Positions 29,096-35,698 of a stretch of DNA of 37,855 nt are shown here, piece by piece. Source of the stretch: a virus. How positions within the stretch are numbered: the first letter of the stretch is position 1; each line of letters begins with the position of its first letter. The notes beneath the pieces are model-generated. The model was not told the DNA's origin and made no database searches. It worked only from the letters and a program-made list of their open reading frames with translations. The stretch covers positions 1-37,855 of IMG/VR virus record IMGVR_UViG_3300033149_002200; one strand, given 5' to 3'. The translations under genes were made by a program, and so were the position numbers.

Positions 29096-29328
29096 TATTT
29101 TCCTATTTCCTTTTTACCATTTTTTATTGCACTTAAAGTAGTAAAGCCCATGTAAGCACCAATTATTGAAGTCATTGCAAAATAAAACCAAACAATAACA
29201 TCAGCTAATATTTCTAGTCGCGATTCAGGCACAAAAAAAAGAATCAATATAGTAAATACTATCATTGAATGCAAAGAAAACCACGCCATTTGTCTTCTAT
29301 TTTTCCATTTCAATTTTTCTTGTTCCAT
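29095..29328 (-). CDS. Small two-helix membrane protein, first gene of the late operon (77 aa)
   Basis: Two membrane segments (about residues 16-33 and 40-62) flank a short charged turn (PESRLE), with basic residues at both ends: a holin or anti-holin layout. I start at 29328, just downstream of the late promoter. Upstream ATGs at 29379 and 29355 would use codons inside the terminator or promoter. No Shine-Dalgarno sequence precedes 29328, so translation may be leaderless or nearly so. With the two following genes it forms a probable lysis block. Confidence 0.5.
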   Translation of the reverse strand: MEQEKLKWKNRRQMAWFSLHSMIVFTILILFFVPESRLEILADVIVWFYFAMTSIIGAYMGFTTLSAIKNGKKEIGK

Positions 29329-29336
29329 GTTATTTG

Positions 29337-29344
29337 TATTTATA
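29337..29344 (-). promoter_or_regulatory. T4-type late promoter, TATAAATA
   Basis: TATAAATA on the minus strand is the exact T4 late -10 element, read by the gp55-type late sigma factor. It lies between a terminator and a long leftward operon of lysis and head-type genes, a context that makes chance unlikely. Transcription should start about 29330, very close to the ATG at 29328. Confidence 0.7.
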
Positions 29345-29354
29345 TTTTTAAACA

Positions 29355-29394
29355 TAAAAAAACCCAAGCAACTTTTCAATTACTTGGGTTTTTT
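29355..29394. terminator. Bidirectional rho-independent terminator
   Basis: An eight-base stem (AACCCAAG 29361-29368 with CTTGGGTT 29383-29390) is flanked by an A tract on the left (29356-29362) and a T tract on the right (29389-29394), so it can act on both strands. It ends the leftward ubiquitin-like cassette at 29415 and separates it from the late operon. Confidence 0.8.
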
Positions 29395-29414
29395 AATTTA
29401 TTATGTGTTATTTA

Positions 29415-30137
29415 TTAATTTGTTTCTTTATCGTCAAGATTGTTTTCTTCAAGTATTTCTAATTCTTCTTTTAATGTTTTATCTTCATCAAAATTAAGTT
29501 CTTCAGTCTTTTTCTCAAAGAACTCTTCATCATCTTTTGTAAGAAATTCACTATAACCATATGGATTAGAAATATTATCTCTCCATGTTGTGTATGTTTT
29601 TTCTTTAATTTTTCCTTTTATATTATCAATGAATAGTTTATCATCAAAATTTATATCAACTTTTGGTTTTATATTTGCTGGAATTATTTTTAAAGAACCA
29701 CATGGTGTTTTCCATCTTACTTGTCCACTTATACTATTATCTGATATACAAATTGAAATGTTATGATTTTGATTTATCCAATCTTTATCAGTGGGAGAAA
29801 AATTTGTACCCATATCATTATGGGAATGAATAACTCCCATAACTTGTAAACTATTATATTCTGGACAAATAACATTATCAATTGTTACTGATGTTATTGT
29901 TTGTGTTGGAATAAAAATATCATCAATATTTAAATCTTTTCCAATTAAATAAGCAAGCCATTCTTTACCAGTAAACTCTTTCATTAAAGCATCAATTTTA
30001 CATTTTGCTAATTGACTAATAAATATATCTATTTTTTCAGGTGATTTACTGCAGTCTTTTACAGTATCAATTTTAACTTCCCAACTATCAGCATCAGCAT
30101 TAAAATTATACACACTTTTGTTTCCACAATTATACAT
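29415..30137 (-). CDS. JAMM (JAB1/MPN-type) metalloprotease, deubiquitinase-like (240 aa)
   Basis: The full JAMM zinc motif is present: E59 in TGKEWLAYLIG, H104-S-H106 in GVIHSHNDMG, S114 and D117 in SPTDKDW, with the standard seven residues between H106 and S114. JAMM enzymes remove or process ubiquitin-like proteins. The C-terminal 60 residues are acidic (EELEILEENN) and probably disordered. It is the last gene of a cassette with an E1-like, an E2-like and a ubiquitin-like gene. It might mature the Ubl tail or release it from targets. Confidence 0.75.
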   Translation of the reverse strand: MYNCGNKSVYNFNADADSWEVKIDTVKDCSKSPEKIDIFISQLAKCKIDALMKEFTGKEWLAYLIGKDLNIDDIFIPTQTITSVTIDNVICPEYNSLQVMGVIHSHNDMGTNFSPTDKDWINQNHNISICISDNSISGQVRWKTPCGSLKIIPANIKPKVDINFDDKLFIDNIKGKIKEKTYTTWRDNISNPYGYSEFLTKDDEEFFEKKTEELNFDEDKTLKEELEILEENNLDDKETN

Positions 30138-30732
30138 TTTTATAATTTCCTTTATATTTAAATAATTCTTCTATACTTCCAGATGTTTCATAATTATAAT
30201 ACTTCATAATCTTAGCAACACTTATTGCGGCAATAACAACTGCTGGTACAACCCAAGACGGTGTTATTTGATAACCATCTTCTGATTCTCCCCATTCAGC
30301 AACAACATTGTTTATACTAAATTTATCACCATCATATCCAGCTTTAAAATATTTAGAACCAATTGATTTTGCAATTTCTTGATTCTTTAATTGTGATTTA
30401 TATTTATCAGTACAATCAACCACCCAATCAGTATTTGTTGATAATGATTGAGAATACTTAAATGGAAAAGAAAATATTGAATGTTCTGGTCTCAAATCAT
30501 TAACAATACTTCTAATAACATCTGCTTTATTTTTTCCTAAGAATTTATATGGTATATCAATTCTGTTTAAATTATGTTCTTCAAATACATCTGGATCAAA
30601 AACATATATCTTGTTTATACCAGCCATTGCTGCAAATTTTACTACCCAAAATCCAACTCCCCCAGCACCAATAACAGTAAGAGATTGGTCATTATTTATA
30701 TTCAAATCTTTTTGACGTTCTAAAATAGACAT
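30130..30732 (-). CDS. E1-like (ThiF/MoeB family) adenylyltransferase (200 aa)
   Basis: The nucleotide-binding loop VIGAGGVGFWVVK (GxGGxG at about 22-27), the acidic pair in VFDPDVFEEHNLNR (44-57) and VVDCTDKYKSQ (104-114) are the family hallmarks. E1-like enzymes adenylate the C-terminus of a ubiquitin-like protein. The only Cys seen is C107, next to the metal-binding aspartates, so a separate catalytic cysteine domain is missing. The enzyme may only adenylate and pass the Ubl directly to the E2-like partner. It overlaps the JAMM gene by eight bases. Confidence 0.8.
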   Translation of the reverse strand: MSILERQKDLNINNDQSLTVIGAGGVGFWVVKFAAMAGINKIYVFDPDVFEEHNLNRIDIPYKFLGKNKADVIRSIVNDLRPEHSIFSFPFKYSQSLSTNTDWVVDCTDKYKSQLKNQEIAKSIGSKYFKAGYDGDKFSINNVVAEWGESEDGYQITPSWVVPAVVIAAISVAKIMKYYNYETSGSIEELFKYKGNYKNV

Positions 30733-30747
30733 TTTAAATTTCCTTTC

Positions 30748-31602
30748 TTATAACGACCAGACTTCTGTATCATCTTGTCTAATATCACCAGTAATACCTT
30801 GTCTTAATGACTCACGACTTATAGCTTCAACACTATGTCTTTCTGTAACAACATTCTTTTTAACAGTATTTATTCTTGGTAAACCTCTTGGATTATTTGT
30901 TGCAAGAGAACCAGTATTAATATTTTCAAGCATTGATTCAGCTTGTCTACCAATTGCAAGAATATCAGTAGGTGTTTCCCATGTATTTTTATATGTCCAT
31001 TTTCCCCAACAATCAGGTTTACTTTGGTGATAATGGTTAAAAAAATCAAGTCCTATTGGTTTTCTTGTTGATACTTCTGTGATATATTTTCCTTTAGTTA
31101 TTATCATATACACAACAGAAGAAACCATTCGTTTTGTAAACTTTATATCAAGTGGTTTAAAATCTAATGTTTTTGGCCAATATATACCACTAATTAACCA
31201 ACATAAAGTATCTTGTAGTTGTCCTTTAGTTAAAGATAAACCTTTCATTGCATCTTCATAAGTAATATTAGGCATAGGTTGTGTTTCTTTTAACTTCTTT
31301 TCTAATATCTTTTCTTTTCGTTCTGACTCTGCTTTTAAAGAATTATGATAACCATTAATCTTTTCAATCTCAGCATTAATCTTTTCCTTAATTCTTTTTT
31401 GTTGTTCATTCAGTTTATTACGAAAATCTGCTTTAATAATATCAATATCTGGTATTGGATTATCAGTATCAATAGAAAATTTTAAAAGCCTATCACCGAT
31501 TCTCATTGATATACCTTCAGCTTTTAATCCTTCTATATCAATATTATCTAATGAAGTAAACATACTATCTTTACTTTCTTTTATTTGTTCTTCTAAAGTC
31601 AT
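30748..31602 (-). CDS. Putative E2-like protein of the Ubl cassette (284 aa)
   Basis: The N-terminal 110 residues include a coiled coil (about 62-108). The C-terminal part has features of an E2/UBC-like fold: a hydrophobic strand SSVVYMII, then HYHQSKPDCWGKW with candidate catalytic Cys198 behind H190 and H192. It continues TWETPTDILAIGRQAESMLEN, which resembles the W-x-P-T-x-x-I helix following the E2 active site. The call rests on these motifs and on the neighbouring genes. The last 45 residues are polar, perhaps a flexible tail. Its start follows GAAAGGTATAAAAA. Confidence 0.5.
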   Translation of the reverse strand: MTLEEQIKESKDSMFTSLDNIDIEGLKAEGISMRIGDRLLKFSIDTDNPIPDIDIIKADFRNKLNEQQKRIKEKINAEIEKINGYHNSLKAESERKEKILEKKLKETQPMPNITYEDAMKGLSLTKGQLQDTLCWLISGIYWPKTLDFKPLDIKFTKRMVSSVVYMIITKGKYITEVSTRKPIGLDFFNHYHQSKPDCWGKWTYKNTWETPTDILAIGRQAESMLENINTGSLATNNPRGLPRINTVKKNVVTERHSVEAISRESLRQGITGDIRQDDTEVWSL

Positions 31603-31622
31603 TTTTTATACCTTTCATAAGT

Positions 31623-31652
31623 AATAGCAAGTAAAAATTTTTACTTGCTATT
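31623..31652. repeat. Perfect 15-base inverted repeat between the Ubl and E2-like genes
   Basis: AATAGCAAGTAAAAA and its exact complement abut with no spacer in the DNA. In RNA it would form a long hairpin with a small loop. No T tract follows it on the minus strand, so it is not a standard terminator. It may protect the Ubl message or partly stop transcription, so that Ubl is made in excess over the enzymes. Confidence 0.75.
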
Positions 31653-31686
31653 GAAATATTTTACACATTTTTAGAAATAAAAAACC

Positions 31687-31965
31687 TTATGCAGCTTTAT
31701 CATAAGGTCTAATTTCTGCTTTCATTCCTGATTCGAATACATCTGGTGCTGTTGAAGGTTTTACTTCTTCATTATTCAAAAACACACGGAATTTACCAAA
31801 TTCAGCATTAAGAGCAACGTCTTTAATTGCTTCAGCAAAATTCATACCTGGTTCAACTCTAACATCACTTCCGTTAACTCTAACAAAAGTATTGTGTACT
31901 GAATCATCAAGAATAACTTCTTCTAGCACCTCATTACTATCTTGGTCCCAATATTCATCTGACAT
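31687..31965 (-). CDS. Ubiquitin-like (beta-grasp) protein (92 aa)
   Basis: The ATG at 31965 follows GGAGG at eight bases, so it is preferred over one at 31980. After an acidic N-terminal stretch (EVLEEVILDD), the rest has the beta-grasp order: VRVNGSDVRVEPGMNFAEAI, a helix, FRVFLNNEEV and GMKAEIRPYDKAA. Presence beside E1-like, E2-like and JAMM genes supports a conjugated modifier. The C-terminus is Ala-Ala rather than Gly-Gly, which is unusual for a conjugated ubiquitin-like protein. It is the first gene after a strong promoter and should be the most expressed member. Confidence 0.65.
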   Translation of the reverse strand: MSDEYWDQDSNEVLEEVILDDSVHNTFVRVNGSDVRVEPGMNFAEAIKDVALNAEFGKFRVFLNNEEVKPSTAPDVFESGMKAEIRPYDKAA

Positions 31966-31995
31966 TTTAATTACCTCCATTTTTATTTTTTCTTT

Positions 31996-32024
31996 ATTCT
32001 AACATAACTTACTGGAAACGTAAA
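31996..32024 (-). promoter_or_regulatory. Sigma70-like promoter of the Ubl cassette
   Basis: Minus strand: TTTACG (32024-32019), 17-base spacer, TAGAAT (32001-31996), with GTTTAC overlapping the -35. The RNA should start about 31989 and include the GGAGG site of the Ubl gene. This makes the cassette independent of the clamp operon upstream. Confidence 0.65.
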
Positions 32025-32031
32025 CATTTTT

Positions 32032-32772
32032 TTATTCTCTTATAGAAAATAAACAATATTTTTCAGAGCCATCAAGTGAGTATATATAAAGCAATCCTAA
32101 TTCTTGTTCTTCGTTATATGTAAATTTAATTTTAAATTTTTCAAATTCGTCATTTATTACATTCATTACACTTGCTATATCATTGTAAGTGAAACAAAGA
32201 CAAATATTATCAATTTTTTTAGCATCCGCTAAAGTAAATTTCAAACCATTTGAAAATTCATTTGTTTTATCAGTTGTTTCAATTATAAACTTACCATTAT
32301 CTATTTCAAAATAAACTCTACCAAATTTTGGTCCAATCTTTTTTATTTTGTTAAATGCTTTTATAAAATCTTCATTAATTTTAGTTTCAAAAAACCAATT
32401 AGCATCTTGTTTTACATCTTGTTTTCCAAATAAAGTTATAATCATAGGAGAACAAAAATTAATATTGGTTTGTTGGTTTATATCTCTTAGCAATATTTTA
32501 TTTTTGTATAATTTGATTTCAACTTCATCATTATCAAATATATCTAAATATGGTTTTACTTCTTGTGCTGGTTCTGAAAAATTAAAATCCACTTCATCAT
32601 TTGTGTTTAAAACATTATTATCAATATTTAAAATTGATATTGAACCATTATCATTTGAAATCATACTGCTAGTAATTTTTCCATCACTAAATTTCAATTG
32701 AACTGTTTTTATGATGTTGTTTATTGTTGCTTTTTTTAATACTGTTATAAATTCTTTTATATTTATTTTCAT
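32032..32772 (-). CDS. 45: Sliding clamp, gp45-like (246 aa)
   Basis: The sequence has the alternating strands and helices of a processivity clamp: KFSDGKITSSMISNDNGSIS near the start, a connecting segment, and GRVYFEIDNGKFIIETTD in the second half. Its length is close to T4 gp45 (228). It lies directly after the two clamp-loader genes, the same order as T4 genes 44-62-45 by position, though in T4 gene 45 comes first. The clamp encircles DNA, tethers polymerase and in T4 also activates late transcription. The stop is immediately followed by the Ubl promoter. Confidence 0.75.
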   Translation of the reverse strand: MKINIKEFITVLKKATINNIIKTVQLKFSDGKITSSMISNDNGSISILNIDNNVLNTNDEVDFNFSEPAQEVKPYLDIFDNDEVEIKLYKNKILLRDINQQTNINFCSPMIITLFGKQDVKQDANWFFETKINEDFIKAFNKIKKIGPKFGRVYFEIDNGKFIIETTDKTNEFSNGLKFTLADAKKIDNICLCFTYNDIASVMNVINDEFEKFKIKFTYNEEQELGLLYIYSLDGSEKYCLFSIRE

Positions 32773-33122
32773 TTAATTCTCTCCATAAATTTTAGTGTCA
32801 TTTTTGCTTCTCTTTTTGAAATATTATACTGTTCCTGTAACAATTTTATATCTTTTAACTTTTGTTTTTCTTCTGGTGTCTTTTTAGTCCACTTAATATA
32901 TCTTCTACCTTTGGGAACTCTATCAAAGTAGTAATCATATATTACTTTATCTGGTAAACTAAATTGTAAAAAACAAATTTTATGAACTATATTAATTAAA
33001 TATTTATCATGTGATAACCACAAAGATAACATATATGCTGCTGCAGTCTTTTTATCATATTTGTACTTTGATGTTTTCATATATATTTGATTGAGGTAAT
33101 CAAACAGTGTTATTTTTTTCAT
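32769..33122 (-). CDS. 62: Clamp loader small subunit, gp62-like (117 aa)
   Basis: The N-terminus ITLFDYLNQIYMKTSKY and the segment AAAYMLSLWLSHDKYLINIV fit the gp62 pattern of T4-like phages, and the RVPKGRRYIKWTKK segment is a further typical element. At 117 residues it is shorter than T4 gp62 (187). It would bind a gp44-type ATPase tetramer to open the sliding clamp. Its start overlaps the tiny membrane-protein gene (ATGA), and its end overlaps the clamp start by four bases. Confidence 0.65.
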   Translation of the reverse strand: MKKITLFDYLNQIYMKTSKYKYDKKTAAAYMLSLWLSHDKYLINIVHKICFLQFSLPDKVIYDYYFDRVPKGRRYIKWTKKTPEEKQKLKDIKLLQEQYNISKREAKMTLKFMERIK

Positions 33123-33247
33123 TTTACCACCACATTATATACAATAATACTCAACACAGATAATACTATAAGAATATAAGTAATCATAAAATATTCAACA
33201 AAAACATAATACATTATATTATATATAATATCATTTAATTTTTTCAT
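33119..33247 (-). CDS. Small membrane protein between clamp-loader genes (42 aa)
   Basis: This short frame is linked by ATGA overlaps both to the end of the gp44-like gene and to the start of the gp62-like gene, so it fits the operon at both ends. It encodes a basic start (MKKLNDII) and one long hydrophobic segment (about residues 20-40: FMITYILIVLSVLSIIVY). A single-pass membrane peptide in the clamp-loader operon is unexpected. It may simply exploit early expression to act at the membrane. Confidence 0.5.
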   Translation of the reverse strand: MKKLNDIIYNIMYYVFVEYFMITYILIVLSVLSIIVYNVVVK

Positions 33248-34146
33248 ATTATCTTTTCAAATATCATATTTATTATCATGTGCATAAAGTTTACTTCTTT
33301 AATTGGATATGTTCTATCCCATCTTAAGTGGTCACCAATTGTAAGTATTGCGCCACCTGGTTCTTTAAAATCACTAACATTTTCATAAAAGTAATGATAT
33401 AGTGAAGTATAATCAATATAATTACTTTTTAATTCTTTTCTAACTCCTTCTATATCTTGATTAAGTGCCATTCTAAGAATTTGTTTCCATAGTCCTTCAG
33501 AAGAAGATATTTTATCTCCTAACAGTTTACCATTTATAGTATTTTCTTGTAGTGCCCATATTGTTTTACGTATATCTGGATAACATTTTTTAACAATACT
33601 AACAACTGTTTTCATTTGATACTTAACTTTTTCTTCTTTAAGAATTTTTATACAGAATTTAGCTATGTCTTTTGCTGGTGGATTATCAACTTTTAATACA
33701 ATACATCTTGATTGTAATTCTTCCATCATAATAGTAATATCATTAGTTAAAAATATAAATCTTGTAATTTTATTAACATCTTCCATTAATTGTTTTAACA
33801 TTTTTTGAGCACCTTGTGGTCCTCTTGTTAGACTATCGGCTTCATTCATTACTACTATTTTCATATCAGTTAATGAGGCAGCATTAGCAAACGGTTTTAC
33901 TGTATCTCTTATAAAATCAATACCTGTATGGTCTGAAGCATTAATCCATAACTTACTGTAACCAGTGTGCTTTAAAATAATATTTGTAAATGTTCCTTTT
34001 CCAACTCCAGCTGTTCCATACAACATTAAATTAGGTAATTCATCAAGTGCTTTTTTTAATTTTGGTTTAATATTATCATTTAAAATTAAGTCTTCAAATT
34101 TATCAGGTTCGTGTGTAAATGTCCATATAGCTCTATTATTATTCAT
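33244..34146 (-). CDS. 44: Clamp loader ATPase subunit, gp44-like (300 aa)
   Basis: The ATG at 34146 follows GGAGTAATG; an upstream frame to 34191 overlaps the preceding gene. Walker A is YGTAGVGKG (43-51), the Walker B acidic motif appears as VVMNEADSL (near 98-106), and QSRC is the SRC arginine-finger motif of clamp loaders. The length is close to T4 gp44 (319). With the gp62-like subunit it loads the sliding clamp using ATP. Confidence 0.85.
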   Translation of the reverse strand: MNNNRAIWTFTHEPDKFEDLILNDNIKPKLKKALDELPNLMLYGTAGVGKGTFTNIILKHTGYSKLWINASDHTGIDFIRDTVKPFANAASLTDMKIVVMNEADSLTRGPQGAQKMLKQLMEDVNKITRFIFLTNDITIMMEELQSRCIVLKVDNPPAKDIAKFCIKILKEEKVKYQMKTVVSIVKKCYPDIRKTIWALQENTINGKLLGDKISSSEGLWKQILRMALNQDIEGVRKELKSNYIDYTSLYHYFYENVSDFKEPGGAILTIGDHLRWDRTYPIKEVNFMHMIINMIFEKII

Positions 34147-34402
34147 CATTACTCCATACTTCTGTATCAATATTTTCGTCATCTTTTGCATCTTCTATAT
34201 CGCTTAGCATTGTTTCCCATAACCACTCTATTTCATCTTTAATATGTAATAACAATTCATCTACTTTAGAATTAACAGTGTCTTCAAATTCTTGTTGTAA
34301 TTCTTTTCGCCTTCCAGTACTAAGCTCTTTTATTTCATCACGTACTGAATCTATTTTCCAATTAAACCATTTTAATAACAATTTTGATATAATGTCATTC
34401 AT
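34139..34402 (-). CDS. Small acidic helical protein (87 aa)
   Basis: This is the first gene after the promoter at 34436-34464. It is almost wholly helical, with a basic first part (LLLKWFNWKIDSVRDEIKEL), a coiled-coil-like centre and a very acidic end (DIEDAKDDENIDTEVWSNDE). It overlaps the gp44-like gene by eight bases. No family is recognised. As leader gene of the clamp operon it may be an early regulator or a replication accessory protein. Confidence 0.5.
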   Translation of the reverse strand: MNDIISKLLLKWFNWKIDSVRDEIKELSTGRRKELQQEFEDTVNSKVDELLLHIKDEIEWLWETMLSDIEDAKDDENIDTEVWSNDE

Positions 34403-34435
34403 ATTTAATAATCCTTTTTAACTTTTTATAAAATA

Positions 34436-34464
34436 ATTATACAACAAATTTAACTAAATGTAAA
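34436..34464 (-). promoter_or_regulatory. Sigma70-like promoter of the clamp and clamp-loader operon
   Basis: Minus strand: TTTACA (34464-34459), 17-base spacer, TATAAT (34441-34436). It starts exactly where the RpiB-like gene stops (34465). The leader of about 27 bases carries AAAGGAT upstream of the ATG at 34402. Confidence 0.7.
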
Positions 34465-34929
34465 TCAAAATTCTTTTATCTTTTCTAGTAAGTAAAGTTT
34501 TCTAAGTCTTACATGATTAGGGATAAATTTATAATCTAACCATGTACGTACAATTTCCTCTATTGTATTAATTGTAGGTAGTTTACCTGGTAATATTAAT
34601 ATGTTAGAGTTATAGTCTTCTCTTGCTATTTTTGCTTCTTCTTTACTAAAGCAAACAGTTGCTCTTATGTTTTTATTTTTATTAGCAGCCATTGACATTT
34701 CCATACCAGTTTTACAAATAAGAATACCCAGATGTCTGTCGTCTTCTAAATGTTCAAGTACTAAACTTGATACCATTGACGCATACACTGGGTAGTCAAC
34801 TTGTTCTTCTTTTAAACGTGTTCCTATATTATTTATAGTATACTTATGTTCCGTTTCTTTTAAATATTTTAATATTTTTTCTTTAACTTCAAAACCATCT
34901 TGGTCACTTGCAACATACAAATTATACAT
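34465..34929 (-). CDS. RpiB-like (LacA/RpiB family) sugar-phosphate isomerase, altered active site (154 aa)
   Basis: Two family motifs are clear: VASDQDGFEVKEKILKYL (canonical ASDHAGxxLK) and GILICKTGMEMSMAANKNK (canonical GILICGTGxGMSIAANK), with the catalytic Cys at 72. RpiB interconverts ribose-5-phosphate and ribulose-5-phosphate, which could feed nucleotide synthesis. However the His after the first Asp is replaced by Gln, the second His region reads EDYNSNIL instead of EHNDANVL, and CGTG is CKTG. It may have lost isomerase activity or changed substrate. Length matches the family. Confidence 0.65.
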   Translation of the reverse strand: MYNLYVASDQDGFEVKEKILKYLKETEHKYTINNIGTRLKEEQVDYPVYASMVSSLVLEHLEDDRHLGILICKTGMEMSMAANKNKNIRATVCFSKEEAKIAREDYNSNILILPGKLPTINTIEEIVRTWLDYKFIPNHVRLRKLYLLEKIKEF

Positions 34930-34951
34930 ATTTACTCCTTTACAATTTAAA

Positions 34952-35039
34952 TGGAGGAAGGTATGGGAGTCGAACCCATAAGGCTGTTTACACCTGACAG
35001 TTTAGCAAACTGCTCCTTTAACCATTCGGGCAACCTTCC
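34952..35039 (-). tRNA. tRNA-Ser (anticodon GCU)
   Basis: The minus strand begins GGAAGGT and ends ACCTTCC-T-CCA, a seven-pair acceptor stem with encoded CCA. The anticodon stem-loop GCAGT-TTGCTAA-ACTGT presents GCU, which reads AGC and AGU. A long variable arm and the TTCGACTC T-loop support serine identity; total length 88. The discriminator base is T where bacterial serine tRNAs usually have G. AGT is a common serine codon in these genes, which explains its retention. Confidence 0.9.
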
Positions 35040-35040
35040 A

Positions 35041-35211
35041 TTATACACTTTTTATACATATTAATGTTCCTATTATTCCTAATATTATACCTACTACAAA
35101 ACTTGATACAACTAAGTCAAATATATCATCAAATGACATATATTTTTCTTTATTTTCTTTTTTATATTCTATTATACCCAAATTTTTCATGGGCCGTCTG
35201 TAAGTAATCAT
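35041..35211 (-). CDS. Small single-pass membrane protein (56 aa)
   Basis: The ATG at 35211 overlaps the SLOG gene stop as ATGA; a second in-frame ATG at 35190 would give 49 residues. A charged N-terminal half (IEYKKENKEKYMSF) is followed by one membrane segment (about residues 33-52, SSFVVGIILGIIGTLICI). The stop abuts the 5' end of the tRNA. No function is recognised. Confidence 0.5.
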   Translation of the reverse strand: MITYRRPMKNLGIIEYKKENKEKYMSFDDIFDLVVSSFVVGIILGIIGTLICIKSV

Positions 35212-35597
35212 ATTATTCTTATTAAGTTACCATCAAATCCTTTCTTTTGAATTTTTTTAATAGTATCTTCTGTTCCACCTTTTCTATCAGGTGATACACA
35301 AGCAATGGTTACTGTGTCTTCTTCCGATTCATTAGCAACAATAGTATTCCTTTCATAATTAGCTTTTGCATATAACCATCTTGGAGAACCATTAGGTGGT
35401 AATTTAGGATAGTGTATAATAGGTTTAATATTAAGTTTTTCTGCAATTATTTCTGCAAATCTGTCTCCGCCTTTTCTACATCCACCTGAAACAATTATAT
35501 CACCATTATTATACCATTTTTTAAACTCATTGTAAACAGTTTTATAATCTTCTTGTGTATCTCTTTTTCTGGTTCCTATGATTATTATTTTTTTCAT
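35208..35597 (-). CDS. SLOG-fold protein (DUF2493/YspA-like), nucleotide-binding (129 aa)
   Basis: The ATG at 35597 opens MKKIIIIGTRKRD, then VSGGCRKGGDRFAEIIAEKL (the ligand loop of the SLOG superfamily), PKLPPNG, VIACVSPD-type strand and GGTEDTIKK. SLOG proteins bind or process nucleotide-derived ligands; several families act in anti-phage signalling, where they sense or cleave nucleotide second messengers. In a phage it could bind such a signal, but that is inference. Its start overlaps the stop of a 34-residue ORF. Confidence 0.65.
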   Translation of the reverse strand: MKKIIIIGTRKRDTQEDYKTVYNEFKKWYNNGDIIVSGGCRKGGDRFAEIIAEKLNIKPIIHYPKLPPNGSPRWLYAKANYERNTIVANESEEDTVTIACVSPDRKGGTEDTIKKIQKKGFDGNLIRII

Positions 35598-35698
35598 CCA
35601 AATTCCATATACATACAGATTGATAATATAATAACAGCCAGCCACCATTCCCAACTATGAAGTGCTTCAATCCATCTTTGTTTTAATGATTTTATCAC
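35594..35698 (-). CDS. Small membrane peptide, GTG start (34 aa)
   Basis: A strong site, AAGGAG, lies seven bases before a GTG at 35698, inside the 3' end of the previous gene in another frame. The 34 codons encode a Trp-rich amphipathic start (QRWIEALHSWEWW) and one hydrophobic segment (LAVIILSICMYM). The TGA overlaps the SLOG ATG. The site and coupling argue for translation; size and lack of homology argue for caution. Confidence 0.4.
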   Translation of the reverse strand: MIKSLKQRWIEALHSWEWWLAVIILSICMYMEFG

